This document shows, in pieces, positions 36,709 to 45,833 of a stretch of DNA of 64,000 bases. The stretch covers positions 62,001-126,000 of the forward strand of contig JACYLQ010000033.1 in NCBI GenBank assembly GCA_015272395.1. Reading direction: 5' to 3'. Source of the DNA: Calothrix sp. C42_A2020_038 (GTDB lineage: Bacteria > Cyanobacteriota > Cyanobacteriia > Cyanobacteriales > Nostocaceae). The notes beneath the pieces are model-generated. The model saw only the letters and a list, made by a program, of their open reading frames with translations, had not been told where the DNA came from and ran no database searches. A program made the position numbers and the translations under genes. The first letter of the stretch is position 1. Every line of letters starts with the position of its first letter.

Positions 36709-37584
36709 TTAGGTTCGTTTTTTTGAACGTTCGCGTCGCGAACGATTTAAAGATACGTCATATTCCAAGACAGCACCCAAACCAAACAACACTCCACTCC
36801 ACACATAAAACACTTCTAGTATCCCTCCACTTTGGTAATCTGGAATCCATGTGGTCGCGTATTTTTGCCACATATCTGCAATGTAAAGCGAAAATGCTGC
36901 GGCTGCAATCATTCGCCAAGATAAAGAAACACGTCCACCCCAAAATGCTAGCAGTAAAGCAGTCGCAATGATTAACAACAGCACATCACAGGTAATATAA
37001 AACCAATTCAGTATCGGCGCAATTTGAGTTGCCCATGCTTCAACCTCATTTTTGGCACCTGGTGGTTGATTTGATATTAACCATGCAAGCGCACTACCAC
37101 ATATAGCAATCGCTGCTATAATAATCCATTGCCAAGATTCTAGTTTGATTCGTCTAGAAGCTACCGCTAAAATCATCGCAAAACTTACAACGATATAGGT
37201 AATCACAAAAAATATATCGCCAATTGAAGGGAATGGTTCTTGCTTTAAGACGATTTCGGTATAACCGAAGAATATTCCTCCTAAGAAGAAAGAAAGCATA
37301 CCTATGCCCATCAACAGCCAAATGCTTCGGCTGCTAACAATTTGTTGACTACGCCAATTTCTCAAGCATAGAACACCTGCACCAAGATAAGCCACTGCTT
37401 CAAAAATATTTGTACCAATTATGTACCAATCCGCACGCTTTAGCGTGCCATCTGCTTCTGGTACTTTAGCACTAAATAACAGAAAGTACAAAAGCGTTAG
37501 CACTCCCCAACCTAAACTAGCTAATACGATATTCTGGGTCGAAAACAGCGTTGAACGATATGAATTGTTGTAGGTATTACTCAT
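36709..37584 (-). CDS. Nine-helix membrane protein of unknown function
   Basis: The 291-residue product has about nine hydrophobic segments and a basic C-terminal tail (SRRERSKKRT). No enzymatic motif is recognised. The overall shape resembles the 7-9 helix sensor-type domains found at the front of cyanobacterial signalling proteins, but no output domain is attached. It immediately precedes the helix-turn-helix/acidic protein on the minus strand (gap of five bases), so a membrane sensor plus DNA-binding partner is a possible arrangement. That link is inferred from position only. Confidence 0.6.
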   Translation of the reverse strand: MSNTYNNSYRSTLFSTQNIVLASLGWGVLTLLYFLLFSAKVPEADGTLKRADWYIIGTNIFEAVAYLGAGVLCLRNWRSQQIVSSRSIWLLMGIGMLSFFLGGIFFGYTEIVLKQEPFPSIGDIFFVITYIVVSFAMILAVASRRIKLESWQWIIIAAIAICGSALAWLISNQPPGAKNEVEAWATQIAPILNWFYITCDVLLLIIATALLLAFWGGRVSLSWRMIAAAAFSLYIADMWQKYATTWIPDYQSGGILEVFYVWSGVLFGLGAVLEYDVSLNRSRRERSKKRT

Positions 37585-37717
37585 ACTTAGTTAACTATGA
37601 AATATATTTAGTAGTTTTTTTGACACCAGTTTGATTTTTTATCAAGCAGATAAAATAGCTTTAGCCATCAATATACTCGCTTGTACAAAACTTTAGCCTA
37701 AGTAAAATTACTAAATA

Positions 37718-38377
37718 CTAATGCCACAGTTTGTTTAAAGGTGATTGGTTAAGCCAGCTAATAAAAAAAGAGAGGTCTGCTTCAGGCATATCTTGCAACC
37801 TATCAACAACAGGATGAGCAAAGTTTGTATTTCCAAAATATACTTTACCCAACCGATGCAGTTCCTGTAAAAATGTAATGATGTGATGTTCCTGCCAATT
37901 TGGTAGTTGAGTTACCTGTAAGGGGTTAATAGTCAGTAAATATTTTACACGCTCTAAGGAAGTAACTTGAGGATACTGCTTTTGTCGGCATACTTCTGCT
38001 ATATCTTTTTCAAATAATGCTGCTTGTCGGGCGCCAAGAAGTTCCTCTACATCAATATATATATACTGTAGTAAAAGAATACTAGCAACAATTAAAGCTG
38101 TCATACTTTTATAATCTTCGGTATCAGCATTTATCTGTTCAACACGAACTTTACCCCAAACGCTGTAACGGTCAGGTTCTTCAAGAAGTACACAAGCCTT
38201 ACCCCGGTTATCAGTAAGTTCACGCCATAATGCTTTAGCTTCTTCTTCTTGATTTGCCCTAAATACACTAATCAACCGAAAAGTTTGCCCCTGGTAGTAA
38301 AGGATGGGCACCTGCTGGTCTCGCTTTGGGTGCTGAATGGTTGATATCTCAACATCCTGCCGCTTTAAAATGAACAT
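37718..38377 (-). CDS. Conserved cyanobacterial protein of unknown function
   Basis: The 219-residue protein has an N-terminal beta-rich part (MFILKRQDVEISTIQHPK, then YYQGQTFRLISVF) and a mainly helical C-terminal half. No signal peptide or transmembrane segment is evident apart from a moderately hydrophobic LIVASILLLQYIYIDVEELL stretch near 93-112. It resembles the cyanobacterial family named after Nostoc Npun_F0813, by memory. No catalytic motif could be identified. It is separated by 310 bases from the tRNA-Arg gene. Confidence 0.6.
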   Translation of the reverse strand: MFILKRQDVEISTIQHPKRDQQVPILYYQGQTFRLISVFRANQEEEAKALWRELTDNRGKACVLLEEPDRYSVWGKVRVEQINADTEDYKSMTALIVASILLLQYIYIDVEELLGARQAALFEKDIAEVCRQKQYPQVTSLERVKYLLTINPLQVTQLPNWQEHHIITFLQELHRLGKVYFGNTNFAHPVVDRLQDMPEADLSFFISWLNQSPLNKLWH

Positions 38378-38687
38378 GACAACTGCTTTACAACTCCTGA
38401 CAGGGGCATCGTTAACATCTTAATATTTAGCTGCGCTTGGACAATTAATGCCAATCGCCTCTAGCTAGTATCAATAAAAATGCATCACTTGGTACACTGG
38501 GTACAAGTTAGCACATTTGATATAGTATACTCGACAACACAATATAGCTAATCCTTGACCTGTTTGTGCTACTTTTTATGTAAATTGATCTAGTAGCTAT
38601 TAAAAATTTTGTGTCAACTAGAAAAAACCTACCAATCAGGTTGCATTTTCCCAGCGACGTGAGTAAAATGTGAAATTGAGTTCAGAT
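38378..38687. other. Intergenic region upstream of tRNA-Arg
   Basis: These 310 bases hold no gene. A small hairpin, AACCT (38626-38630) with AGGTT (38638-38642), lies shortly before the tRNA. The tRNA promoter must lie here but no confident -10/-35 pair was chosen. Confidence 0.4.
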
Positions 38688-38761
38688 GGGCGCGTAACTC
38701 AGCTGGATAGAGTAATTGCCTTCTAAGCAATCTGTCGCAGGTTCGAGTCCTGCCGCGCTCG
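38688..38761 (+). tRNA. tRNA-Arg (anticodon TCT)
   Basis: A full cloverleaf can be drawn: acceptor stem GGGCGCG with CGCGCTC (one G-U pair), D stem ACTC/GAGT, anticodon stem ATTGC/GCAAT around loop CTTCTAA, and T stem GCAGG/CCTGC around TTCGAGT. The anticodon TCT reads AGA and AGG arginine codons. The discriminator base is G at 38761, and the CCA end is not encoded. The opposite-strand frame over this locus is an artefact of the tRNA. Confidence 0.95.
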
Positions 38762-38985
38762 TGTAACATATTATACAGAACGAGACTAAGGAATTATTAT
38801 ATTCCGTTAAGTTAGGTTTTTCACATCCTGGATTTAAGTAAATAAACCTCTGGAGTATCCTACAAAGCAGTAGAGGAATGGTGTAAATCTTACGGTATTG
38901 ATTAGCTACAGAGACTCTGTTTGATGTCGAAGTGGTAGCGATTCGTAGGATAGCCCAAAATCTGAAATCTGTATATGGAGCCACA

Positions 38986-39405
38986 ATGGTTAGGTTAATT
39001 GTAATAATTTTACTAGTATTATTGTTAAGCGGATGTAACAAAAACCCGCTAACGCCAACAAATGGGTTGATCAAGAAAGCTATTGCGATTCAAGTTGAAC
39101 AAACACAACAACAACTCAGCAAGCAGCTAGATTTGAGTCTGAAGGGTTTTGATATTAAACATCTAGCAATTAAACAACAAAAATACCAAACTATCAACAG
39201 CTTACCAGCTTACCGGGTTCAAGGAACCTACGATTTATCATTAAAATTAAACACGCGCGAGCTAAGTCAGTCGAAAAAGCCGTTTGATATTTACATGCAG
39301 TTACAAAAAGAAGGTAAAACATGGCGTCTTCTCCAACCAGAAAAGGAAAATAATGATAATGGGAATGAAAGCGAAGTTATCTGGCGTAGCTATTTAATCG
39401 AGTGA
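38986..39405 (+). CDS. Small lipoprotein of unknown function
   Basis: From ATG 38986 the product has 139 residues, with a type II signal peptide and lipobox (MVRLIVIILLVLLLSGC). The mature domain has YRVQGTYDLSLKLNTREL and IYMQLQKEGKTWRLLQPE, a pattern like small secreted cone-shaped or NTF2-like domains, without an assigned function. An upstream in-frame start at 38932 would bury the signal peptide and is rejected. It is probably an envelope lipoprotein restricted to cyanobacteria. Confidence 0.7.
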   Translation: MVRLIVIILLVLLLSGCNKNPLTPTNGLIKKAIAIQVEQTQQQLSKQLDLSLKGFDIKHLAIKQQKYQTINSLPAYRVQGTYDLSLKLNTRELSQSKKPFDIYMQLQKEGKTWRLLQPEKENNDNGNESEVIWRSYLIE

Positions 39406-39768
39406 AAAGCGCACAACTAATGCTTTTTCCTGTTAAGAACCTTTACAATGGTTGTAGGGAGTCACAAAAAAATATATTGTTAAAAGACCTGCGCTAAAAG
39501 ATATTGTGTCAGTATATTCAAATTAGCCAATTCAAGAGTTTTGGAACAATTTGATAATCCTTACGTCCTCCTAATGTCTTAACTTCACCAGCAAAATAGT
39601 TAGTTATCAATACAATAGTTGAAACCTTTTGTAATCGGTAGTTATACGATGAGTAGGAGCTAATTTTTCTAACGGTATATACCACAAGATAGGTTAGAAA
39701 CTAATTAGAAACTTTCCTCCGTAACTACACGTCAATAATCATAACTAGAAAAGTTGAGGAAACTTAAG
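39406..39768. other. Intergenic region before the envelope-protein pair
   Basis: In these 363 bases I see no gene, strong hairpin or known motif. The region ends with TTGAGGAAAC, the ribosome binding site of the next gene. Confidence 0.4.
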
Positions 39769-40443
39769 ATGAAAAGTCTTCGTCGCTGGAAATCTGGTGC
39801 TGCTGCTATGATGGCGATGGCAATTACTACAGGTACAGTAGCTCCAATATTTATACTTTCACCAGCAAATGCTCAGTATAGAATTGGGCAATTCAGAAAC
39901 CGTGATATCACCATTCAATCGGGAGCAAGAATTCCAACTACATACGAAAAAGATAAAATTCTTGTATCTCAGGATGAAACTGTAGATATTACTCTTACGG
40001 TGCCTAACAACATTACCGACAATAGAGGAAATATTTTGATACCGCGCGATAGCAAAATTAGAGGTAGAATTCAGCCAGCGACTATCAGTTCGCGAAAAGG
40101 CGCCCAATTTGTAGCACGGGAAATCGAATATCCTTCAGGCAGAAGGCAAAGTATAAATGCAACCTCTAATATAGTTACTCGTACAGAGACAATTACAAGA
40201 GGTGCAAGAACTAATGAAATTCTTACAGATGCTGCCTATGGTGCTGGCGCCGCTGCAATCATCGGTTTAATTACAGGCAACAGAAAAATTGAAATCGGCG
40301 AGCTATTAGCTGGTGGTGGTGCGGGTGCCTTGGCAAGTATCTTACTTCGTCGTAACAGCGCAGAATTAATTTCGATTGACCCACAAACAGACCTAACATT
40401 AAGACTGACCTCTCCGTTGACTGTCTCCCTTGACAACCGATAA
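39769..40443 (+). CDS. Secreted protein, paralogue of the C-terminal domain of the SLH protein
   Basis: The 224-residue protein starts at ATG 39769 behind GAGGAAAC. A signal peptide (KSLRRWKSGAAAMMAMAITT, cleavage after ANAQ near 34) precedes a domain of about 190 residues. Phrases such as ILVSQDETVDITLTV, RTETITRGARTNEIL, DAAYGAGAAAIIGLITG and the ending LTLRLTSPLTVSL recur, with changes, in residues about 215-417 of the SLH protein downstream. The glycine/alanine segment resembles the glycine-zipper of membrane-associated envelope proteins. The pair looks like a duplication in which this copy lacks, or lost, the SLH repeats. Confidence 0.7.
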   Translation: MKSLRRWKSGAAAMMAMAITTGTVAPIFILSPANAQYRIGQFRNRDITIQSGARIPTTYEKDKILVSQDETVDITLTVPNNITDNRGNILIPRDSKIRGRIQPATISSRKGAQFVAREIEYPSGRRQSINATSNIVTRTETITRGARTNEILTDAAYGAGAAAIIGLITGNRKIEIGELLAGGGAGALASILLRRNSAELISIDPQTDLTLRLTSPLTVSLDNR

Positions 40444-40951
40444 TAAGTCTAATTTTGATAAGTGCTTATGGCTTCTTAACATCCCTCTATACAGCGGTCG
40501 TACTCAATAGATGCGACCGCTTAATTAATTATTTGCACACAACTCAAAAATTTTTCAATGCCTTGCAACTATTTTTTTTATACCGCGTCATTCAATACAT
40601 CAGGCTCAAAAAATACTTTTTATCTTCATTGCTCTAGCTAGTTCAAACTAATAGTTCTATGAATATTAGGTTTTGACAACTAGCTTGTAGTCAACCAATG
40701 AACTTGATAAAACCAAATCCTTTGAAATTAATAACCATTTGAAAAGTGAAATGCAATTATTTGTATTAACTATTTCTAATGGGCATTTTTTAGCATTTTT
40801 AATCAATGGATTTTGTTTTAATTAGCTAGTAATTGATTGATAATTAGCTTCAATAATATTACTAGAAATTGAGTCAAAAAAGGAACTTTGAATATCAATA
40901 AAAGTCAAAAAAATTAACAGAAAGCAAAAAGTGTTGGGGAGACGTAAAACA
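40444..40951. other. Intergenic region with a terminator hairpin
   Basis: AGCGGTCG (40493-40500) and CGACCGCT (40514-40521) form a perfect 8-base-pair stem with a 13-base loop, followed by TAATTAATT: a likely terminator of the preceding gene. The remaining 430 bases are AT-rich and hold no gene; GGGGAGA just before 40952 is a ribosome binding site. Confidence 0.55.
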
Positions 40952-42205
40952 ATGAAACTTAGAAATCGTTTTTCATCTGGATTGGCTGCATTCATGGCTA
41001 TGAGTATCACTACAGGTACCATTACGCCGATGATTACACCCACGCCATCATTTGCCCAAACCGTGAATTCATTTAGTGACGTGCAATCAAATTATTGGGC
41101 ATCGCAATTCATTCAAGAACTAGCAATGCGTGGCGTGATTGCTGGATTTCCAGATGGTTCATTCCGTCCTGAAGCTCCAGTTACGCGCGCTCAATTTGCA
41201 GCGATGCTCAACAAAGCTTTTCAAAAAAATCAAATCCGTCAAGCGACTCGATTTGTAGATGTACGCAGTAATTACTGGGCTTTAAATGCGATTCAGCAAG
41301 CTTACACTACAGGGTTTATGTCTGGGTATCCGGGCAATCGTTTTGCTCCAGAAGAAAACATTCCTCGCCAGCAGGTATTAGTTTCATTAGCTAATGGTTT
41401 GGAATACAGACCTCAAAGTAACGTAGAAGGAACACTGCAATTCTTTAACGATTCTGCAAGCATTGCAGGATATGCTCGTTCACCAATCGCAGCAGCAACA
41501 GAAAGACAGATTGTAGTTAACTACCCAAATCTCAGATTCCTTAATCCCGAACGGGTTGCAACTCGCGCTCAAGTTGCAGCATTTATCTATCAAGCATTAG
41601 TAAGTACCAATCAGGTAGCTGCAATCAACTCACCATATATAGTGGCATTGAACACTGGCGAACAAGCTCCGATCGCTGTAGTAATTCCTGAAGGTACTAC
41701 TATCCCAGTTAAGTATGACAAGGCAGAGAAAATCCTTGTTACTCAGGATGAAACGGCGCCTCTGACCCTAACTGTTGCTCAAAACATAGTAACTGATAGG
41801 GGTAGAGTAGTTATTCCAGCAGGCAGTCAAGTTGTAGGTCAATTAAAGCCAGTTAAAGGCAAGAAAGGCTCACAGTTCGTAGCAGACAGGTTGATTATGA
41901 CTGGTGGTCAAGAATATAAAATTAATGCCCAGTCGGAAGTAATTACCAAAACCGAAACTATTCAAAAAGGCAGTCGTCTGAATTCAGCTTTGAAAAATGC
42001 AGCATTAGGTGCAGGTGCTGCTGCTGCAGTTTCCGCAGTAACTGGTGACCGCGCGATTGCAACAGAAGAAGTTCTTGGTGGTGCTGCAATTGGCGGTTTA
42101 ATAGGCGCCTTCTTCGGTAGAAACAGCGTTGATTTGATCGTAATCAACCCCAATACTGACTTACAAATGACAATTGGTCAAAACTTACAGGTTTCGTTGA
42201 AATAA
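40952..42205 (+). CDS. S-layer homology (SLH) domain envelope protein
   Basis: A 417-residue protein from ATG 40952. After a signal peptide (cleavage near SFAQT, residue 36) come three SLH repeats: FSDVQSNYWASQFIQEL to FRPEAPVTRAQFAAML, then FVDVRSNYWALNAIQQAY, then a third ending in FLNPERVATRAQVAAFIY (about residues 40-210). SLH repeats bind peptidoglycan-linked polymers. The C-terminal domain (215-417) is paralogous to the preceding small secreted protein and includes a Gly/Ala-rich NAALGAGAAAAVSAVTG segment. It probably tethers the outer layers to the cell wall. Confidence 0.88.
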   Translation: MKLRNRFSSGLAAFMAMSITTGTITPMITPTPSFAQTVNSFSDVQSNYWASQFIQELAMRGVIAGFPDGSFRPEAPVTRAQFAAMLNKAFQKNQIRQATRFVDVRSNYWALNAIQQAYTTGFMSGYPGNRFAPEENIPRQQVLVSLANGLEYRPQSNVEGTLQFFNDSASIAGYARSPIAAATERQIVVNYPNLRFLNPERVATRAQVAAFIYQALVSTNQVAAINSPYIVALNTGEQAPIAVVIPEGTTIPVKYDKAEKILVTQDETAPLTLTVAQNIVTDRGRVVIPAGSQVVGQLKPVKGKKGSQFVADRLIMTGGQEYKINAQSEVITKTETIQKGSRLNSALKNAALGAGAAAAVSAVTGDRAIATEEVLGGAAIGGLIGAFFGRNSVDLIVINPNTDLQMTIGQNLQVSLK

Positions 42206-42245
42206 CACCACTATCCTTATTAGAGGGCAAGAGGTACCAGACCGA

Positions 42246-43607
42246 TTAACTAATTGGTAGCCAAATCATAAAAGTCGTACCTGGAGAATCTTTCGACGTA
42301 ATAACTGAATCTATAGCAGGGCTAAATACTTGTATTTCGCCCTGCATTTGTTCTATTAACTGTTTAGCAATTGCTATTCCCAATCCAGTTCCAGGAATAT
42401 CTGTCTGTGCTTGTACTCCACGATAATGCCGTTCGCCAATATGGTCTAAATCTTGTTTAGGAATACCTGGACCAGTATCGCTAATTGAAACCCCTTGCAT
42501 GTTTGCTCGTCTCTGTCCAGCTTGGACTAATACTCTTCCTCCTGGGGGAGTATATTTCAACGCATTATCGATAACATTACTTAAAGCTTCACGCAATGCT
42601 TTCTTGTTAGCCCGAAGTAGGGGTAAGTTACTTGGTATATCACTAATTAACTGTAAGTTTCGCTCGCTTGCGATTGCGCTTGCTGAATCTAGTAAAGGTA
42701 ACAGTATATCTGCCATATAGCAATCTGTTTCTGTTTCGTCCGAACCAGGTAACAACAATGCAGGTCTTGGTGATTTTGAAGAAGATGCCTCAACAAATAC
42801 TTGTTTCTTTTGATGCAATACAGGTGCTAACTCTTCAGATCTTAGGTCAATCACTTCGTCGAACTTTTGGAGCAATTCTTGTAAACGATCGCTTTCACGG
42901 ACAATTGATGTTGCAACCTCACGGTTTTTGTCCCCAGGTTGTAATCGCTTCAGCAATAACTTACCAAAAGTTCGTAACGCAGTCAGGGGATTACGAAATT
43001 GGTGTAATAGGCTATCAAGTAAATCCTGCTGTTTTTCTTGCAAAAGTTGAGATGAATGCAACTGCTGCTGCAACCATGCCCGTTTTTGGTCTAAAATACA
43101 TGCAATTGCTAGGGTTTGTACAACTCGCTTAATTTCGCTTTGCTCTTGCTCACCCCAGACTCTGTCGCTACCGCGAGTTATTACTAATACCCCTAACATC
43201 ATATTTTCATGAAGCAAAGGTAAAACTAATTGATTGTCATTTAATAGAAATTCATTTACGTTATCTGCACCAGATGAACTTGTTCCGTCACTGAGCGCTA
43301 CTGATAAATCCGATCTTGTTGACAATAACTTTTGGTTTGTTGTCGGCAGTAAAGTTGCCTTTATTGCATCTTGCTCACCTTTTAGTGCAAATGAACTAAC
43401 AGAAGAGAAATCGTCTTGGCTTGTATCTGCTGGCTGTAAGCTAGCTGTTTCTGGGTAAATAACAACAGGAATTAGTTTTGCCTCTTGAACGTGAGCCTCA
43501 ACAAGTTCTTGTGTCAAATATAGTATGCTCAAAGAAGCTCCCAGCCCTTGGGCTAACAGCGCCATTTGCTCCCTGACTAGAGCAACAAATTCCGAACTGG
43601 CGGACAT
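42246..43607 (-). CDS. GAF-domain sensor histidine kinase
   Basis: The 453-residue kinase starts at ATG 43607 (or ATG 43613, two codons upstream). Residues about 1-185 form a GAF-like sensor domain. The dimerisation domain has the H-box LLHQFRNPLTALRTFGKLL, with the phosphoacceptor His. The ATPase domain shows the N-box NVIDNALKYTPPGGRVLVQ, G1 SISDTGPGIP and G2 GTGLGIAIAKQL, and ends in TTFMIWLPIS. No transmembrane helix is present, so it senses an internal signal in the cytoplasm. No response-regulator gene is adjacent. It is convergent with the SLH gene. Confidence 0.9.
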   Translation of the reverse strand: MSASSEFVALVREQMALLAQGLGASLSILYLTQELVEAHVQEAKLIPVVIYPETASLQPADTSQDDFSSVSSFALKGEQDAIKATLLPTTNQKLLSTRSDLSVALSDGTSSSGADNVNEFLLNDNQLVLPLLHENMMLGVLVITRGSDRVWGEQEQSEIKRVVQTLAIACILDQKRAWLQQQLHSSQLLQEKQQDLLDSLLHQFRNPLTALRTFGKLLLKRLQPGDKNREVATSIVRESDRLQELLQKFDEVIDLRSEELAPVLHQKKQVFVEASSSKSPRPALLLPGSDETETDCYMADILLPLLDSASAIASERNLQLISDIPSNLPLLRANKKALREALSNVIDNALKYTPPGGRVLVQAGQRRANMQGVSISDTGPGIPKQDLDHIGERHYRGVQAQTDIPGTGLGIAIAKQLIEQMQGEIQVFSPAIDSVITSKDSPGTTFMIWLPIS

Positions 43608-43613
43608 GAACAT

Positions 43614-43944
43614 TTTCAGCTTCTTTTGGTGGTAGTTACCGACTTAGAGAGAAATACTGAAACCATACTAGCTTTTGTAGTAAAGTCTCTTTAAATGATG
43701 TTAACTGACTTTTTGCTGTTTCTGCTTCATTCAAAAGATATTATATTTACTTCTACTTTCTAATTTGTCTACCTTAAAAGGTAATTACTTCCGAACTTGA
43801 CCACAAAGATATTCTCTCGGCAACTGTTATCAGTTGTATCTTTTATTTAAAAACAGTTGATTTTTTAAACCAGAACTTTTATAATTACGACGGATTTTGT
43901 AGCTATAACTACAATCTTTTTGCTTGAAAGAGGAGGAATTTAGC
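43614..43944. other. Divergent intergenic region
   Basis: These 331 bases separate the histidine kinase and DUF3155 genes, which are transcribed away from each other. No gene or strong hairpin was found. GAGGAGGAA (43931-43939) is a strong ribosome binding site for the DUF3155 start. Confidence 0.4.
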
Positions 43945-44262
43945 TTGGCAAGGAGACGCAAGCGGAAGAGCCGTCGGCGCCAGGAAGGACGACGAATTCT
44001 GGAACACGTGCCTCAATATAGCATCGACAGTGGCGAGGAAAAGCCGGTAACGGCAGCCAGAAAGTTTATTCAATCCGAAGGTATTATGCCACCAGCTTTG
44101 TTACTCGTAAAGCGTAACGAACACACAACTGACCGATACTTTTGGGCTGAGAAAGGTTTGTTTGGTGCTCAATATGTTGAGGAGAATCATTTTCTATTTC
44201 CTAGCCTAAGAACTTTAGAGCCTTCTTCAGGGCAGGAGGTACTGGCTATAGCTGGTCGCTAA
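43945..44262 (+). CDS. DUF3155 protein
   Basis: With a TTG start at 43945, preceded by GAGGAGGAA, the product has 105 residues. The N terminus is extremely basic (ARRRKRKSRRRQEGRR), followed by HVPQYSIDSGEEKPVTAARK and RYFWAEKGLFGAQYVEENHF. This is the cyanobacterial DUF3155 family. The basic start suggests nucleic acid or ribosome binding; that has not been established. An upstream TTG at 43924 would place the ribosome binding site inside the gene. Confidence 0.8.
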   Translation: MARRRKRKSRRRQEGRRILEHVPQYSIDSGEEKPVTAARKFIQSEGIMPPALLLVKRNEHTTDRYFWAEKGLFGAQYVEENHFLFPSLRTLEPSSGQEVLAIAGR

Positions 44263-44901
44263 TCCATGTTGAATCCATGTTGATGTCCACAAGTCAATTG
44301 TTCGACTCTGACTATGGGAATCAAGGGAAACCTTGTCTTGGAAGCTATAAATCCAACTGTGGAGTAACTCCAAGAACCATGTTTAAGGAATAACAGCTTC
44401 GCTAGCTGTTATTCAAAAGTCGAAAGGTTAGGGAAGTCAGACAAAAACTTCTGACGAATATTCTTTCCTTTTGGTTTAAAAGAGTTAACAAATTGAATGT
44501 CAAGTGCAATAGATAAATTTAGGTCATTGACAATAATTAACTGGCAAAAAGGCAACTTTTATTTAAAAATTCATTTTTTCTTAATTATGTGGCTTGTTTG
44601 CCAGTCATGCCAATCTAGAAGCAAACGCACAAGTTGATTTTAAAACTGCTTTTGGAGACCAGTTCTTGATTCGTAGCATGAAAATATATATAACCAGCAA
44701 AGGCAGGCTAGCTAATTACAATTTAAATAAAGTTGTTAAATAGTAGTCGCTCTTTAACGGTATAGTAGTTATCCGCGATATTTAACGTCGGAAATTGCGT
44801 GCGAATCCAGAACACAGTTCTTACAAGCGCTAGAGCTAAGATAAAATCAGACACCTAGTCATATAGGGTTTGTTCTATGCATTCTGGAGACGCAATATCC
44901 A
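44263..44901. other. Gene-free stretch with several hairpins
   Basis: No gene is apparent in 639 bases. A cluster of stem-loops follows the DUF3155 stop: CAAGG-GAAA-CCTTG near 44323, TTGGA/TCCAA near 44338, TGGAG/CTCCA near 44360, and AATAACAGCT (44389-44398) with AGCTGTTATT (44404-44413), a 10-base-pair terminator-like stem. They could be the 3' untranslated part of the DUF3155 transcript or a small RNA. Confidence 0.45.
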
Positions 44902-45429
44902 TCAAATTTGCTTTAACTGTAGTGCTTGCTGTAACTCGATAAGCTCGTCACGATGGGCAACTACAGTTATCCGGCTTGGGAAAGTTTCATTGCTAGAGGT
45001 AGGTTCAACCCGAAGCGAAACTTTCTCAAGTCTTCCAGCTTTTCTCCAGTAAAATAATCCACTTAAAGGCGACAGAAGCAGCAACCCAAAATAAATGGTA
45101 CTCAGATTCGGGAAGATCTGCGACAAAACCAAAGCAAGACACAAGGTGCCTATAGCTGATAAGAATGTTAAGAACACTGCTAAAAATAAGCTAGGTCTCA
45201 CAAACCCTTCAAAAATTACTTGGTTTTGTTCGGGGTCTACCGCTGCCACTCGGTAAGACCGTCCTTGAAAATATTCCTTCAACTGAGGTAGAAGTATTGC
45301 TTCTTCTTGTTTTGAAACAAGTTGTGCTGTTTCAGTGCGGTCTTTAGTTGAGGCACGAATAAAAAATAATTGCCCAACTAATAAAAGCATTGTTAGCAGC
45401 AACGTCGATGGCAGAATTGCACTATCCAT
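44902..45429 (-). CDS. CCB2/CCB4-like cofactor-assembly protein
   Basis: The 175-residue protein has an N-terminal transmembrane helix (residues 5-24), a cytoplasmic or lumenal loop (QEEAILLPQLKEYFQGRSY), and two more helices (about 80-125), then a small beta domain ending in ELIELQQALQLKQI. This matches the chloroplast CCB2/CCB4-like family, which attaches haem c_i to cytochrome b6 of the b6f complex. The match is by pattern memory. It lies 54 bases downstream of the PadR gene and is probably co-transcribed. Confidence 0.7.
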   Translation of the reverse strand: MDSAILPSTLLLTMLLLVGQLFFIRASTKDRTETAQLVSKQEEAILLPQLKEYFQGRSYRVAAVDPEQNQVIFEGFVRPSLFLAVFLTFLSAIGTLCLALVLSQIFPNLSTIYFGLLLLSPLSGLFYWRKAGRLEKVSLRVEPTSSNETFPSRITVVAHRDELIELQQALQLKQI

Positions 45430-45482
45430 ATATAAGCAGTCTGGTTCACATAGGAGATAATTAGTTCATTATCAATTATTCG

Positions 45483-45833
45483 TCAATTTGTTCTCCGTTT
45501 GATATACTCTTGCCATAACTGAGCTAAGTTTTGCGAATGTTGTTGCCACTCGGGAGAAACTTGGTACATCCGTCTTGGACGACCCCGCCCTTCGAGTTTT
45601 TTCCAGTAGCCAGTGATCGCCTTTTCGTCTTCGAGGAATTTAATTGCACTGTAAAGTACAGTATCCGAAAGCCGATAAGTTGGGTAATCGTTTTCTAGTT
45701 TCTGGATTAACTCGGTACCGTAAGATTCTCCTTCATTTAGCAAAACCGACAAAATATAGCAGACCGCGAGTTCTTGGCACAAGTAGGTTGGCGGAGGATT
45801 CTCAAAAAACTGATATATATCCTCAAGTTTCAT
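45483..45833 (-). CDS. PadR-family transcriptional regulator
   Basis: A 116-residue winged-helix protein. The PadR features are CYILSVLLNEGESYGTELIQ, SDTVLYSAIKFLEDEKAI, and the wing GYWKKLEGRGRPRRMYQVS. It lacks the longer C-terminal dimerisation helix of large PadR proteins, placing it in the short subfamily. It probably regulates itself and the CCB-like gene behind it. Its promoter must lie in the 45834 region. Confidence 0.88.
   Translation of the reverse strand: MKLEDIYQFFENPPPTYLCQELAVCYILSVLLNEGESYGTELIQKLENDYPTYRLSDTVLYSAIKFLEDEKAITGYWKKLEGRGRPRRMYQVSPEWQQHSQNLAQLWQEYIKRRTN

Noticed and set aside
38682-39074. Minus-strand frame of 130 codons over the tRNA region
   Set aside because: Its end is the reverse of the tRNA-Arg sequence, and the rest overlaps the lipoprotein signal peptide region; a typical tRNA artefact.
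42668-43132. 154-codon plus-strand frame inside the histidine kinase gene
   Set aside because: Opposite to clear kinase motifs; no independent evidence.
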